64,000 nucleotides of DNA from Chondrosia reniformis. Its lineage: Eukaryota > Porifera > Demospongiae > Chondrillida > Chondrillidae. This document shows positions 1 through 13,900 of this stretch, in pieces. Position numbers and translations under genes: made by a program. Numbering within the stretch: the stretch's first letter is position 1; every line of letters begins with the position of its first letter. The DNA lies in NCBI GenBank assembly GCA_947172415.1, contig OX359202.1, positions 5,876,899-5,940,898 on the forward strand, written 5' to 3'. The notes under the pieces are model-generated. The model worked only from the letters and a program-made list of their open reading frames with translations. It was not told the DNA's origin and searched no databases.

Positions 1-1963
1 TTGCTTTGCTGGATAATCATGAATGATTTCTAGTCGAAAATCAATAACAATAACAACTTGTTGAATAGGCCGGGTCATGTTCTGCATGTTGTCTATTGTT
101 CTTCAACATGATCTCGAAAACAATAAGCAAAATTTTAATTCCACGATTTTCCGCCAAGTTCACGATGTTTCCCGCCGATAATTTCTAATAAATAGTCGAG
201 GAATTTTTCAGTCTTTGGCCTCCGGGCTATCAACTCTGGAGGTCTGCTTTAGTGCGGGTCGATGCGAAAACCATTCTTGGAGTACGAGCAATGGTACATG
301 CCTTTCCGAAGGGTCATCGGTGTTCGTATAGTGGGGTGGTCTCTCTATTCATGGGTTAGTGCCTGGAGATGTATCTCACTATTAATCTTGCTTGTGTGTT
401 AAATTGGCACTTGCGGATTCTTGCTATACGACCCGTACCTGGAGGTTGGTGTGGTCCAGTGCCACTACGTAGTCGGTCAGGAAGCTATTGTAGGCTGCCA
501 CATCAGGTTGGTTTAGAAGCATTTGCATTTGCATTTGCATTTGGATACATGAGCATGTGCTCAATGTTTATGTCCTATGCTGGTAATTATGTATTCTCTA
601 ATTCTTTTCTTATAGTTCATCGATGGGTCCCTACTCTAAAGCAACCTGGCCGATCCCAATGAGCTAAAGTCTGTGTACAGTATTCCCAAGCTACGTTGTG
701 TGCACATGATGATTCTCATTGGTGGGAGTTTGTGGTCCGCCAGGGTCGGGCTTGTTCTGTCCGTAGCGTGAGGCAGTGCAGGACTAGTAACTGGTCACAG
801 GTCGGTCAGGTACGCCGGACCGTTCCCGAGCAGCTTCTCTTACGACGCAAGTAGTGGAAGTGTCAAACAGAGTTGAGAAACCGGAGGCCATTTGGGGCAC
901 GAAGTACTTCTACCTCCTCGTGGTGTGCCCTGGGATCACCTTTACACTCAGTAAAGTGATGCGAAACGAAGTACTGCAGCACCGTTCCAGTAACACTCAA
1001 AGGAGAAGAAACAGCATTCTCTATTTACAACCATGAAGAACTTGTTTAAGAACTACATTGTTTGAACTTTTTTTGATTTTAAAACCATGTACATGTCTAT
1101 TTTAGAATTGTCAAACAAAAATGATCATTGTGCAGTGGTTATATACAATCGCAATTGTCGATAATGATGAATTCATGATGAGCATTAATATATATATATA
1201 ACCAAACTCATCGCGAATGCGTATATCTATGTAAGCATTCAGTATACTCTTGTAAATTATTGCATAACAAGTATTATAAAAATCTAAGACTGGTCCATGT
1301 CCTTTAGATTGCAGGACACAGACATATGTGTCATTAGAGGAATTAAGCAAAAAGTGAAAAAAGGAGTAAAGGCAAACGAAAAAAGGAAAAAAAAAGAAGG
1401 AAAGGAAAAAAGGAAAAAAGAAAGGAAACGAAAAGGAAAGTAAACGAAAAAAAAAGAAAAATATTCCACATTATGTGTACTAGACGAGACAAAGAGGACT
1501 CTTAAAGTGATCATGAGACTTGCAATTGGGAAGCACAAACAGGCAGTGAGGAGAGATGATCTGAACAATGGCATTGTTGGTTCATGCCCCTGAAAAGCAC
1601 CATAAAATTGACTGGGGTGGGGACCTGTTCATTTGTTAAAATCTCAGCACTAAGGTACATCAAAGTAATATTCTAGAATGTATGTATATAATTGGAACAT
1701 GAAAATATAGTATTTTTATAGAGTCATTGGTTAATGTGTTTTAGATAATCAAAGTTTCATATACTATAAATGAAAAGGGTGCAACTTTAATACATGTATC
1801 ATGTACATAATTAAAGAATGGAAGCCATTGCTAAGTTATAAAGTACAGTATGTTCAAAGCAAAATTATAGTTAGGAATGATTTAATCTAGACACTGTGAC
1901 AATAAAAGAGAAGTTGAAGAGACGATACAAGATGACTTGAGGCTGTAAAGTTGAACAATGGAA
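1..1963. other. Unassigned region downstream of usherin
   Basis: The first kilobase is richer in G and C than the rest of the window and holds only short open frames with stops between them. A gcattt hexamer is repeated four times near 519-543. No domain, splice structure or repeat family was recognised. From 1050 to 1963 the sequence is AT-rich, with the polypurine tract. It may hold a degenerate element or part of a plus-strand gene outside the window. Confidence 0.3.
1355..1462. repeat. Polypurine tract
   Basis: About 105 bp almost entirely A and G (gaaaaaaggagtaaaggc..., aggaaaaaa units), in the non-coding region downstream of usherin. The minus-strand open frame over it is low-complexity and not credible as a gene. 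Confidence 0.85.
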
Positions 1964-4900
1964 TTAAAGACGAGTGTCAGCAAAAGTACAAACTAATGGC
2001 TCGTCATCTTCAAAGAAGTCTTCTTCATCTTTGTAAGTTTCTTCTGCAATGAATTGAGCCTTTGGATAATGTGTGGACTGCTGAAAGAAGAGTAAGACAA
2101 TGAATGAATAAAGATGCTTTCTTTGAACAAAAGATAGATAGGACTTGAAAAGACAATAGAGTTTATTTGCTTTCAAGAACTATTCAGTAAAACAATGTAG
2201 TGTTCAAAATAGTGTTTACATTTTAAACCTAAAGCTAATATACAGTAGTACTTTCACCTGGGTCACCTGGGTGTCAGTGAAAAGAAATATATTTTAATGT
2301 TAAGAGGTCTCTAGCTGTTTGAGTACTTCAAGGAAGAGATGACATGTTACGCTCAACTCACTGTTCCATGAAGTTCCTTTTGATAATCAAATTGCCAACT
2401 GACAGAGGGATAGCTATCTCTGGGTCTAATAGACTCTGCTGTCCCATAGCTATCTCTGGGTCTACTAGACTCTGCTGTCCCATAGCTATCTCTGGATCTC
2501 TTAGAGTCAGCAGCTGTAAAACTATCTCTGGGTCTGACATTAAACTGTTGATAATAGTTGTGCTCAGCCTCTTGAGGTGAATAAGAAGCATGTCTTACTG
2601 GACGCCTAGGTCTCTCATTCTATAGAACAAATATTTAATGATTTTGATAATTAGGACCAACATGAGAGTCATTAAAAGCATTCATGCTCACAATGATGAT
2701 CTGAATTTTACAAATGGGGCCTAATATATCTAACTGTAGCAAGAATTTTCAGGATTTAACATGTTTAAGCAGGTGACCATTCTAGAGAGGTGACCATTCT
2801 AGAGAGGTGGCCCTCCTAGAGAGGTGACCATTCTAGAGAGGTGACCATCCTAGAGAGGTGACCATTCTAGAGAGGTGACCATTCTAGAGAGGTGACCTTC
2901 CTAGAGAGGTGACCATCCTAGAGAGGTGACCATCCTAGAGAGGTGACCATTCTAGAGAGGTGACCATTCTAGAGAGGTGACCATCCTAGAGAGGTGACCA
3001 TTCTAGAGAGGTGATCATCCTAGAGAGGTGACCTTCCTAGAGAGGTGACCTTCCTAGAGAGGTGACCATTCATGCATGCTCATGTTCATGCATGTATAGT
3101 ACATTAACAATGTAAAGGCTAACTTCAGAAAGGTCTTCTTTGGCCATAATATCATTACTAGCTCTTCTATCACCTTGCGTCCACTCCTTCCTGTAAGGCA
3201 TCGGCTGGAAGTCATTTTCAATATAATGATTCTCCTCTTCTTCACCGAAGAATCTTGCATGAGCAAAATTTTGGCTATCATCCGTGTCTTCAGACTGTTT
3301 ATACTTATTTGGTCTGCAACTGACAAACCCAGCAATCACACAACACAACAAAATAGCGCAACCAATGGCAACGGCAAGAACAATAACAACAATTATTCCT
3401 GGTTGTAATGTGGACGGTGGTTGAGTGGTCAGAGGAGCTCCCGTAGTGATGGACGGAGATGGTGAAGTGGGTGGTGTTGTTGAGTCGGTATCTATACCTA
3501 ATCACACAAATAACAAAGAGTGATTGACATCCAATAGAAGAAGGATTGAAGCTTGAACAGTAATTTAAATACTAGGTGCAAACAAGGACATACTAGGTAT
3601 TATCACAAAGATGGGTGGGGCTGTTGCTTGGCCACCAGAAGTTGTTATAGAAACAATGTACATCAGCCCTACAGAAGGAATAATATACAGTTATATGTAT
3701 GAAGGAATTGGGAGTGCTTGTTGCGATCATTAAGGTTTATTGAGCTTCAGCAACATGAATTGATAAATTCTGAACGTATCGACCCTGAGGTCTTATATTG
3801 CTGATGAAGACCTCAGGGTCGAAACGTTCAGAATTTATCAATTCATGTTGCTGAAGCTCAATAAACCTTCATCTCTTAGTTATATACGTATATACGTATA
3901 ATATAAAAGTATCATAATCAATTATGTATATACAATTCAACTTCACACTGTATTGGTGATAGAGATTAAAAGAGAATAAAATAGTAGTCAATTACTATAA
4001 TTATAGAATAAACATTTCTTCAAACTGTGTCAAATCTATCCTTTGGATTGATCATTTTGCAACTTTTTGAGTGCATAGAAACACAATTGGTAAACCTTGT
4101 GTATTTCAAATGTCTGACAAACGACTTACACTGTATGTACCAACTTGTGTTTCTAGACACTCAAAAGTGGTAAGATGACTCATCTTAGGACTATTGCCTG
4201 CTGATTCACTTACTTGTGTTCAATGGGTCACCTATTCTGATAGTAGACGTATCTAAACCCTCCAACACTCCTGTGCCATCCCTGGTTAACCGGTAAAACT
4301 GTAGAACACCATTTAGTCTGAATGCAGTACTCCAATCAAGATGAACTGTTTCATTCACAATCCTTGAGATGATAACACCAATAACTTCAGGTGCTAGATT
4401 TGAATTAGATTAATGAAATTCAGAATCAAGTATCACATTTATAGGGTAGTCACTAATAAGCAGCTATAATTATTAGATGCAAGCAATTATTGTAAGTAGT
4501 AATTGTGAATAAACCCTGCCTTTAACATTACCTGCTTGCGAAGTAGTAACAGAGGTAGAGAATGTAGAATTGACACCTCCAGCCCCATTCTCAGCTTGCA
4601 AGAGATACTGATAATTGGTGTAAGGTAGTGGATCACTGGGAGTGTCAGGGGAGCTGATGTGACGGAAGGAAAGATCACCTCCAGAGTAGGCTTCCTTGAT
4701 GATTCCTGTGACACAAGGTTGAGGGTTGAGTTGAATCTGGTCTGGCTGTGGACAGGATCTCTGATACCACAACATGTATCTGCACAGATATAAATAATCT
4801 AACACACCATTTATATCTTACATGCTACGTACATCTACTTTAGAGTAAAGGCCTATAGGGAACTAAACCTAGTGAGAGCTTTGGATGCGGATACAAGAGA

Positions 4901-7900
4901 TTTATCCTTCTACTTCTCTTATTCTCCAGACAGCTGGGAATTCCAACCTTCATCAGTGACCCTGGGAATCATTGTCTTCTTTTTGATCTTCTTGTGAGTC
5001 CTTGGCTCTCTGTGGTAAATCTAGGGATCTTATATACATAATTTTGGCACCAAATGTAAATAGGTGTATACGTACATATATGCACAGGAATCACATATGT
5101 AGATATTATGTAAATATACTCAATACATATTAATACATATAACTAAGGAGTGCATATACACATAAACATTGTGACTTGACAAGGGTAAACAGAATACACT
5201 TAAAAGATTTGTGATTTACAGTTTCACTTACTTAGTAACGACACCATTGGGCATCGCTGGTGCGGTCCAGTTGATAAATATTTCTCTCTGATTGCTTGCA
5301 AATGGCAGTGGAGGGTCTAGCATTTCAGGGGCAGATTCAAGTGTTGTGAAAGTTACCTCCTTTCCGAAAGCACAGCCAGCCCTTGTACAGGCTTCTATCT
5401 GAATAAGATATACAGTAGCAGGAGTCAGATTTGATAGAACAAAGGATTGTGTTTCAGTGTTAGAAGATGGAATTATTTCACCATAATTGCTTCCGTTAGC
5501 GTACACACTGTACTGAGTTATCAATCCATTTGGAGAAGAGGGTGGATCAAATAACAGTCTGATAAATGTGGCACCTATCTCAACTGCCCTTGAAAAGCCC
5601 ACCTCTCCAGGAGCTGTCTCAAAAGTTGTAATATTTGCAAAAGGGCTAAAGGTACTGCCGACACTGTTGATTGCCCTCACCCTGTATTGATAGGCAGTAG
5701 CTGGCTGCAGGTCTGGACTCTCATCAAAATAGACTAAGCTATTACCTTGAAATTCTACAGTTACCACATTATTCAAACGTTTTTCTACTTCATAGCCCGT
5801 GATCCTTCCATTGCGCAATATCGGTGGACTCCATCTTATCAAGATGGTGATGTTGGGGAAGGTCTCCAGTAGAGGTATCTGCAACTGCTCAGGGGGTGCC
5901 TCCAAAGTCCGTTCCGTGGCCCTTAAACTGGATCCACAGGTAGTTGTACAAACCGAGACATAAAACTCATATTCGGTGAATGCAAGCAATCCAGTCACCA
6001 CGTGACTGAAAGCCATACCTCGGAATATCTGTGTACCATTAATAAACAACATGTAGGACGTTATTGCTCCATTGGGCATAGCCGGCATGGTCCAGGTGGC
6101 TCTGATGGATGTGGCGGAAAGCGCTGTCAGGCTAGGAGGGGAAACCCCTGCAGGTGTATCAACACTGGTCCGTGTGGTTCTAGCGGGACTTCTAGCACTT
6201 CCTCCGGCAATTGTAAAGGCCTGGATATCATAGGAATATACTGTATCTGGTGTCAGACCATTGCTATCTATGTAGGACATTGTGTTCCCACTGAACTGTA
6301 CTGTTCCATTACGTCTCAACTCATAGCGTGTAATGATGCCATTTGGCAGGCCTGGCTCCTGCCATCTTACTTCAATACTAACTGGCCCAAGAGCAGTGAC
6401 AGTTGGTGCTTGTAGAAACTGAGGAATGTCTTGTAGTGTTTGTACCTCAGCTGTTCCAGTTTCCGAGCAACCAACAGAGTTGCAAGCTCTTAGGTTTACA
6501 GTATAATCTGTAAATGGGGTCAGCCCTCTAACTGTCAAGCTGAGGTTACCAAGGTTACTGTAATTTATCTCAATGTCATCTGGCAGTATTTCTACAAGGA
6601 AGTGGGTGATGTCACCATTTGGAGATGTAGGGAAACTCCAGCTAATTAAGATGCTTTCAGAAGATGCAGGAACTGAGAGCGGATCTGAGAGACCGGTGGG
6701 CAGGGCTTCCCTTGTCCTGACAGCTGCTGGCTTGCTGTCAGAACAGCCAGCAATAGTGCAAACTCTAATCACATACGCATATACGGTGAAAGGTGATAGA
6801 AGAGTGTCAGTGAAAGATTGTCCATTTGAGGAATGCACAGAGGTTCCATTGCGCAATACTACATACCCAGTTACTATACCATTAGGCTCTGATGGAGGAC
6901 TCCATTGCACAAGAATTTGGTCTGAGCTCAGTGGGATAAGGTCTGGAGGTGTGAGACCAGTTGGAGGAGCTTGTTCTGTCCTAACTGAACTAAACATACT
7001 TTCATCTTCTCCTGCAGAATTTACTACTCTTACAGAATATTCATAAAATCTAAAAGATTGCAGACCTGTGTCATTAAAGACTCTCCGGTTCACCTCAGTT
7101 GAATTGAAGATATTGATGGGAGAGTTCCCACTGCCTACTGAGGGAAGAATCCTACGGAGGATCTCATACCTTAGAATATCACCATTTGGAGAAAGGGGCG
7201 GTTGCCAGGTAACCTGAACTGAAGTTGCTGATAAAGCTAAAAGGGCGGGTGGTTCCTGTCCTTCGGGCGGGACCTCTGCTGTGGCGGCCTCCTGTTCACG
7301 CCCCATTGTGCACCCAGCTGAGGTACACGCCTCCAGGAGGAGGGTGTAGCTAGTGAAGGGTTGCAGCTGCATTACTGTGAAAGTGTTTCTATTTCCTCTA
7401 AACACTGACACACCGTCAACATACAGGATATATTCAGTGATTGCACCATTGGGGATGAGAGGGGCTACCCATGCAAGGACCAATGACATTCCTGTGTCAG
7501 GGACATCTACAATGATAATAGGACTTAGGTCTTGCGGAGGAGCTTCCAGGGTATCAAAAGGAATCCACACGGTGCCCTCAGGCCCAACTGTATTGATTAC
7601 TACCACCATGACTTCATAAGTGGTGGCAGGCATCAGAGTGGTGATGTTAACTGTGAGTTCTCCATCAGTAATTGGAACCAGCTGTGGTAAACCAGGTCCT
7701 GAAGTGACTGGATCCACAGCCAACCGATAGTAAACCTCATACCTACTGATTTCTCCATTGGGTTGAGATGGTGGTTGCCAAGCAACAACAGCAGATCCTG
7801 CAGTTGTCTCTTCAATGGTTGGATCGTTAAATCCGGTAGGAAAGTCAGCAGGTGTTCTGATGCCATCATTACTTGACACAAATCCTATGTCATTGGTCGC

Positions 7901-10900
7901 CCGTAGCTCATACTGATATTCAGTAAAAGGCCTAAGTCCAGCATCAACAAATGTAAAAATGTCAGAAGCTCCAAAATAAGCCAAAACTGGAATTGGGGAG
8001 GCCTCCGACGTTCGGATTACTTCATAAGACTCAATCATTCCATTAGGTGATGATGGACTCTCCCAAGAAACCTGAATGGCAGTGGGACCGAGGGGCATGA
8101 GAGAAGGTGGGTCCAGACCAGAGGGAAGGGTTGGAAGTGTCCTAGCAATTGTTTCCCGACTTCTGCCACAACCTCCAACAGTACAAGCTTCCACTCTGAA
8201 GGAATAGACTGAGTAAGGACTTAATCCTGTTGCAATGTACTCCAGCACTAGGCTGGTATTAATGACAGTGCCATTAATGATTATTGCATAGCCTGTGATT
8301 ACACCATTGGTTTGATTTGGCGGGGACCAGCTGGCCCTGATGGAGGAAGAGTTGAGCACATCTAGTTGGGGAGGGGACAGTCCCTCTGGAGTGTCTGGCG
8401 GCATTCTAACAACAGCTGGAGTGTTTCCAGAGCTTCTTCCTGCGCTGTTGTAGACAATGACAATATAGGTATACTGCTCATTTGGTGTCAGTCCGGTGTC
8501 AGTGAAGGCAAGCCCTGAGTCATTGAATACAACAAGGCCATTTCTTTCTAGTATGTAACCAAGGATGATCCCATTTGGGCTGGTGGGAGGAGTCCAGGAG
8601 ATATCAGTGGATCTAGAATTCAGAATAACAACAATTAGGTTATCCACTCCAGCTGGTGGTGACTCTGGTGTCCGCACTACAACCTCATTACTGCTGACAC
8701 AGCCAATCTGATTGCATGCTGTCAGTTGGAATGAATAGTTTGTGAAAGGCTTCAAATCTTGTAGGTCAACAGAGAGGGAAATCCCCCTAAAGACCTCCCC
8801 TAGTGAGGTAGTTTCATTTAAAACATACTCCTGAATGATACCATTGGCCTCAGCTGGTTCAGACCAAGACACACGTAGAGTTGTAGGACCAAAAGTTGTA
8901 ACATTTGGATCTGAGAGCCCACTTGGAAAATCAGCCAGTGTTGTAGCATTAACAGACACACTAGCTGTACAGCCTCCATTGGTGCAGACTTCTAGATGAT
9001 ACTGGTATAGAGTGAAGGCTGTCAGGTTAGTATCACTGAAGGAGAATAGTATGGTTGACATTACTATTGGATTATCATTGCGAAACAGGGTTACCATAGT
9101 GATGTCACCATTGGGCATTGAAGGATGCAACCAATTAATGTCTATTGACCTTGAAGATTGGACAGTCAACAAAGGCGGATTCACAAAGGAAGGCGGAGCT
9201 TCATCTGTAGTACTTGTTGCAAAACCGGATGTCACATTCCCAACAGTATTGGCTGCTATTATTCTATAGCTATATTCTGTGAAGGGCCTCAGGTCATTAT
9301 TTGTATACTCAAAAGAGAGACCTGAAAATAATGTAACTGTCTCATAGCAACTAAGAGATGAAGGGGTTGTTCCTGTTGTATTAGAGAGAGGTATACTAAT
9401 GCCACAAAATTCAGTTGCAGTATTGAAGTCACACCTGTTGCAGAATGCTGTGGCGGCTTGGGAGACAGGGCAGGTTATCCCTGTACCACAGGGTGGGGAG
9501 GAAATGGCACTGGTAGATTTATCTGCACAGACTTCTGATTGGTTGTTATATCCTTGGCCATTGCAACAGCTGCTGTTACTTAATATAACTGAATCTTCAC
9601 AGCATGTCTCATTCGAGGCTAATTTGGCATCACTGTTCTCATAGGAGAACACCTAATGAGAAGATATTACATTGTTAAAACACACACAATCACATATAAA
9701 TACTTATGTATATACGTATGTGTACATGGATAGTGTATTTTGCTAAAGTTAAATATAACTCAGAATTAAAATAAAATCACTAGACTTCCTACAGAGGGAA
9801 AACCCCTCACATGTGACCAGCTAAGGATTTGATGCTTAGCAACTAACATTAACTTTTCAAATTATGAAATCTAACTATATAATATACGTATACTTACTCG
9901 TGTTCTTCCACTACTTGATATACAGCACAATGTAGTGGACATCTCAACATATGTGTCTCCACAGCAACCATAATCATCCATCTTTGGAAAGGCAACTCCA
10001 TCGCAACAAACCATTGTGGTTGTTGATATCATAGTTCCACCACAACATGTGAGAGTCACATGACTGGTTGAGACCACACCCCCACAGCACGTTCTTCCCT
10101 GTGATTCAGTAAAGGGGATGTCCCCACAGCACATTGTCCCGCCTCCTATCCGAGGTGCACCATTATCTGTTACACAACATACCGACCCGCTGGGGACAAA
10201 GAGGTAGCGTTCCCCGCAACACTGAAATCCAGTCTGAGCGATATGCAACTCATCATCACAGCATACCTGGGGCTCACTGGAGTTGCTCAAGAGATAAGAG
10301 GAACCACAACAGATATGATCTTCTATTAGAGCATAAAGCACTCCATCACAACACACCTGCATAAGGAAGTCAATATTATTGCATAATACAGATTTTATTA
10401 CCTAGCAACTGTAACACTTTTTGGAGTTAAAAAAACATTGTATGTAATCATATTCCTACATACTCCTACATGCTATATCTTTGTAAAAGGCCTATAGGGA
10501 ACTAAACCCCTACTGTAAGCTTTGGAGAGGATACAAGAGTTTTCTCTTTAATCTCCTGCTCCACTGGGTCATAAATGAATAGTCTAAAGTTCCCATTTTC
10601 ATACATACTGCATTATTCCACAGTAAACGGTATAATAACTGAGTAATCATAAAATACCACATACTCACCTGTTCAGCAGTTCTATAACACTCAGATCCAC
10701 ACTGGCTATGGGATATAGGACATTCCACGTACGTACAACTGCTGTCCTCTACTTCATCATCACACTGAACTTCTCTCCTCTGCTCTAGAGTATACCGGAT
10801 AATTCTACCATTTGGCTCCAATGGCGGCAGCCATGTAATCACTGCTGAGGTAGGCCCTGTAATTATAACAGTGGGCGTTGCTAGATCAATAGGCAGGCCT

Positions 10901-13900
10901 TCAGGAGTCTCAATTTCATCAAGTTGGGATCTACTGCATCCGAATTGAGTGCAAGCTTCCAACTGGTAGGTATAGTTTGTGAAAGGTGTGAGATCTGGTA
11001 CAACAACAGATCCCATTTGTGTTGCATTGTGAACCTCCATGCTGTTTAGGTAGATTATATACAGGATAATGATGCCATTCGGATAATCAGGTTCTGACCA
11101 ATCAAATTGCAAGCTTGTGGAAGAGAGGGGAGTCACAGCAGGAAGTTGGACGCCAGCTGGAATGCCTTCTGTAGTGACTAGTATGACATTATTGCTATAT
11201 CCAAATCCCGCTCCATTATCGAGTGCCACAACAATGCTGTAGGTTGTGCTGGGGGTGAGACCTGTTATGGTGTAGTTAGTAGACAGGTCTGGTGGATTTA
11301 TGACTTCAGTATCATTTGGTGAAGTCAAGGATGTTACAGTCAATTCGTAACTTAAAATGGGTCCTCTGACGTCAGATCCATTGGGTGGAGTCCATTCTGC
11401 ATAAATTGAGGTGCTGTTAAGGACCTCAGCAGTGAGTGTGGGTCCCATCAGAGGTGGAGCAGCAAACGTACGCACCAAATCAGAATACAGGCTATCAGCT
11501 GTACCAGCACCATTCCTGACTGTATACCTGGAAATTGAGATATTAAAAGTTACAATTTTAGTTTGATTCTAAAGTGCACCATATACCAGCTTAATTAACT
11601 AATTACATACTACATTATATTATTGGATGTATGTACACAAATAATCTAAGTGATAATCAAACTATGTACAAGCAATCATTTACAAACATCACAAAGTAAA
11701 GAGGAAAAAATGAAAAAGCAATTGCCGGCAATTAAACCCAGGCCAGCCTGTTGTACGTGTGACTATAAGTACTCTGTCACTGAACTTAAATTGCCACAGC
11801 AATGCTCCATTCATGCTTCCTCTCTTACAAAGTAAGTAATTAGTTGCCATTTACACTAATTAGCAGTGATTAAGGCTTCAGAACACGAGCAGGTATAGCC
11901 CAATGTATACATAAATATGCTCTAACCTGTATTGGTAGCTATTATAAGGGGACAGCCCTGTATCTAGAAAACTTGTATTCTGTCCTTCAAATATAAGTGT
12001 CTCAAATCGATACAAACTGTAGCCAATCAAGACACCATTCAGCTGAGTAGGTTCTGTCCAAGTAATTAAGATTGAGGACGAACTCAGAACGGAGACAGAC
12101 GGCTCCAGTACTCCGGAGGGCAATGTTTGGTTGGTAGTTCCTTGTGAGGGTCCACTCTCCGTACATCCACCATTGGTACAGGCTGTAATAGTGTAAGAGT
12201 ATGTTGTGTATGGAGACAAGTTGCCATCTATATAGTCAAAGACATCAGCTGAAAGTTGGACAATTAGGTCAACTTGAATTTCTCTGAATCGTTTGAGAAT
12301 ATAACGGCTGATTATGCCATTAGCTTGGGTTGGTTCAATCCAAATAATGAACAAGGTAGAATGATTAACAGCGGACACTTGTGGTAAGGGAAGGAAAGAG
12401 GGAGGAGCTTCGGGAGTTGTAAAGTTGACAAGTGGGCTAGGGGATTCCCCGGCACCATTCTCTACAGTAATTCTGTATTGATATAACGTGAATGGCAGAG
12501 TAGTATTATCAAGAAATTGAAACACTGTCGGATCCACACTTGACAGACGAATGTAAATATCTTCATTTAGCCTTTTTCTCTCAATATGGTAATAGAGAAT
12601 ATGTCCATTGGGACTACCAGGTTCTTCCCAAGAAATTACAACATCATTGTTGTCTACAGCAGTAACATTTGGAGGATATACCTCATCAGCCAAATCCTGC
12701 AAGGTCGTGGTAAGGACTGGCAAGCTTTCAGTGCAGGCAGCAACATTACAGACTGTAACAGTAAGCGAGTATTCAGTGAATGGTGATAGATTCATGACAA
12801 AGTACATGGATTCATTGGCGTCAATCTCGCTCAGTTGACTTCCATTCAGATTGACTTGATAGCCAAGAAGGATTCCATTTGGAGACCCGGGTGGATCCCA
12901 AGCAAGGCATAGAGTGTCTTCAGTCACCGCCACAATGAAGGGTCTGTCAAAGTCATCTGGTGCTGTTTCTCCAGTTCTGATACCAGCTGATGGACTGGTT
13001 GCCATGCCAATGATATTATAGGCTGACACACTGATGTTGTAAAAGGAAAATGGCTGCAGGTTTGGTAGCAGTACTGACAGCTGCTGCTGGCTTGCATTAA
13101 CTCTAATAGACTCTACTTCAGCTCCTTCTAAGAGAACATTAACGATATAATGTGTAATTATTCCGTTAGGATAAGATGGCAGACTCCAGTTTACTAGAAT
13201 GGAAGTTACATCAACAAGTTCAATTTCTGGAGCCAGCAACCATATTGGCAGATCTTGTAAAGTTTGCACATTAACAGATAGGCTGATTGAACCAGCAGCA
13301 TTTTCAACTTCTAGTGTGAGGCTATAGTTACTGTAAGGAGACAAGTCATCAATACGACCCCCAGCAGGCTCACCTGAAGTGTACACTACTCTATCTTCAC
13401 TGCCTACTCCACCCAAAGGCCCCGTGATATTTACCATATAAGTGACATGCCCATTAGGAGAAGCAACGGGAATAATTTCATAAACCAATGAGCGTGCAGT
13501 GATACTTGTGATATTAAGTGGCTGTAGGCCTCTGGGAGTGGCTTCACCCGTCATGTAATCTACAAGCTCACTGAATCCACAGCCCTGAGAAGTGCAGGCT
13601 TGTAACTGGAAGGTATAGGAGGTAAATGGTTCCAGATTTATCACTACAAAATCAAACTGAAGGTCCCCAAAACTTGTGGTGGAGTTTCCCGTATGTAGGA
13701 TAATTGAATAGTTAGTAATAATCCCATTTGGACGGTCAGGAGAGGTCCAACTAAGGTGGATGGCTGTTGAATTAGCGTCTACCAGGTCAGGGGTTGGCAC
13801 GCCCTCCGGTGCATCCTCAAAGGTGTGGGCTGCCACAACCATGCTCTGTGCCACTCCCCCAATGTTGACACTCTCCACCAGAAAGTTATAGGTTGTGTTT

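Larger units (their letters stand above)
1964..3497 (-). other. USH2A: Usherin: transmembrane helix, cytoplasmic tail and PDZ ligand
   Basis: The exon starting at 3497 encodes a Thr/Pro/Ser-rich stalk, one hydrophobic helix (GIIVVIVLAVAIGCAILLCC, continuing to about residue 4918) and a charged tail. Exon 22 (2362-2619) contains an Arg/Ser/Tyr motif repeated about three times (RPRDSYGTAE), made by a 36-bp tandem DNA repeat. The last exon ends in an acidic segment and FADTRL, stop. DTRL fits a class I PDZ ligand (x-S/T-x-hydrophobic) and resembles the DTHL end of human usherin. The tail is about 190 residues. Confidence 0.9.

Noticed and set aside
1284-1574. Minus-strand Phe/Ser-rich open frame
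   Set aside because: Translation of the polypurine tract; low complexity only.
6002-7619. Plus-strand open frames opposite the large usherin exon
   Set aside because: Antisense shadows of an FN3 array; no start context or homology of their own.
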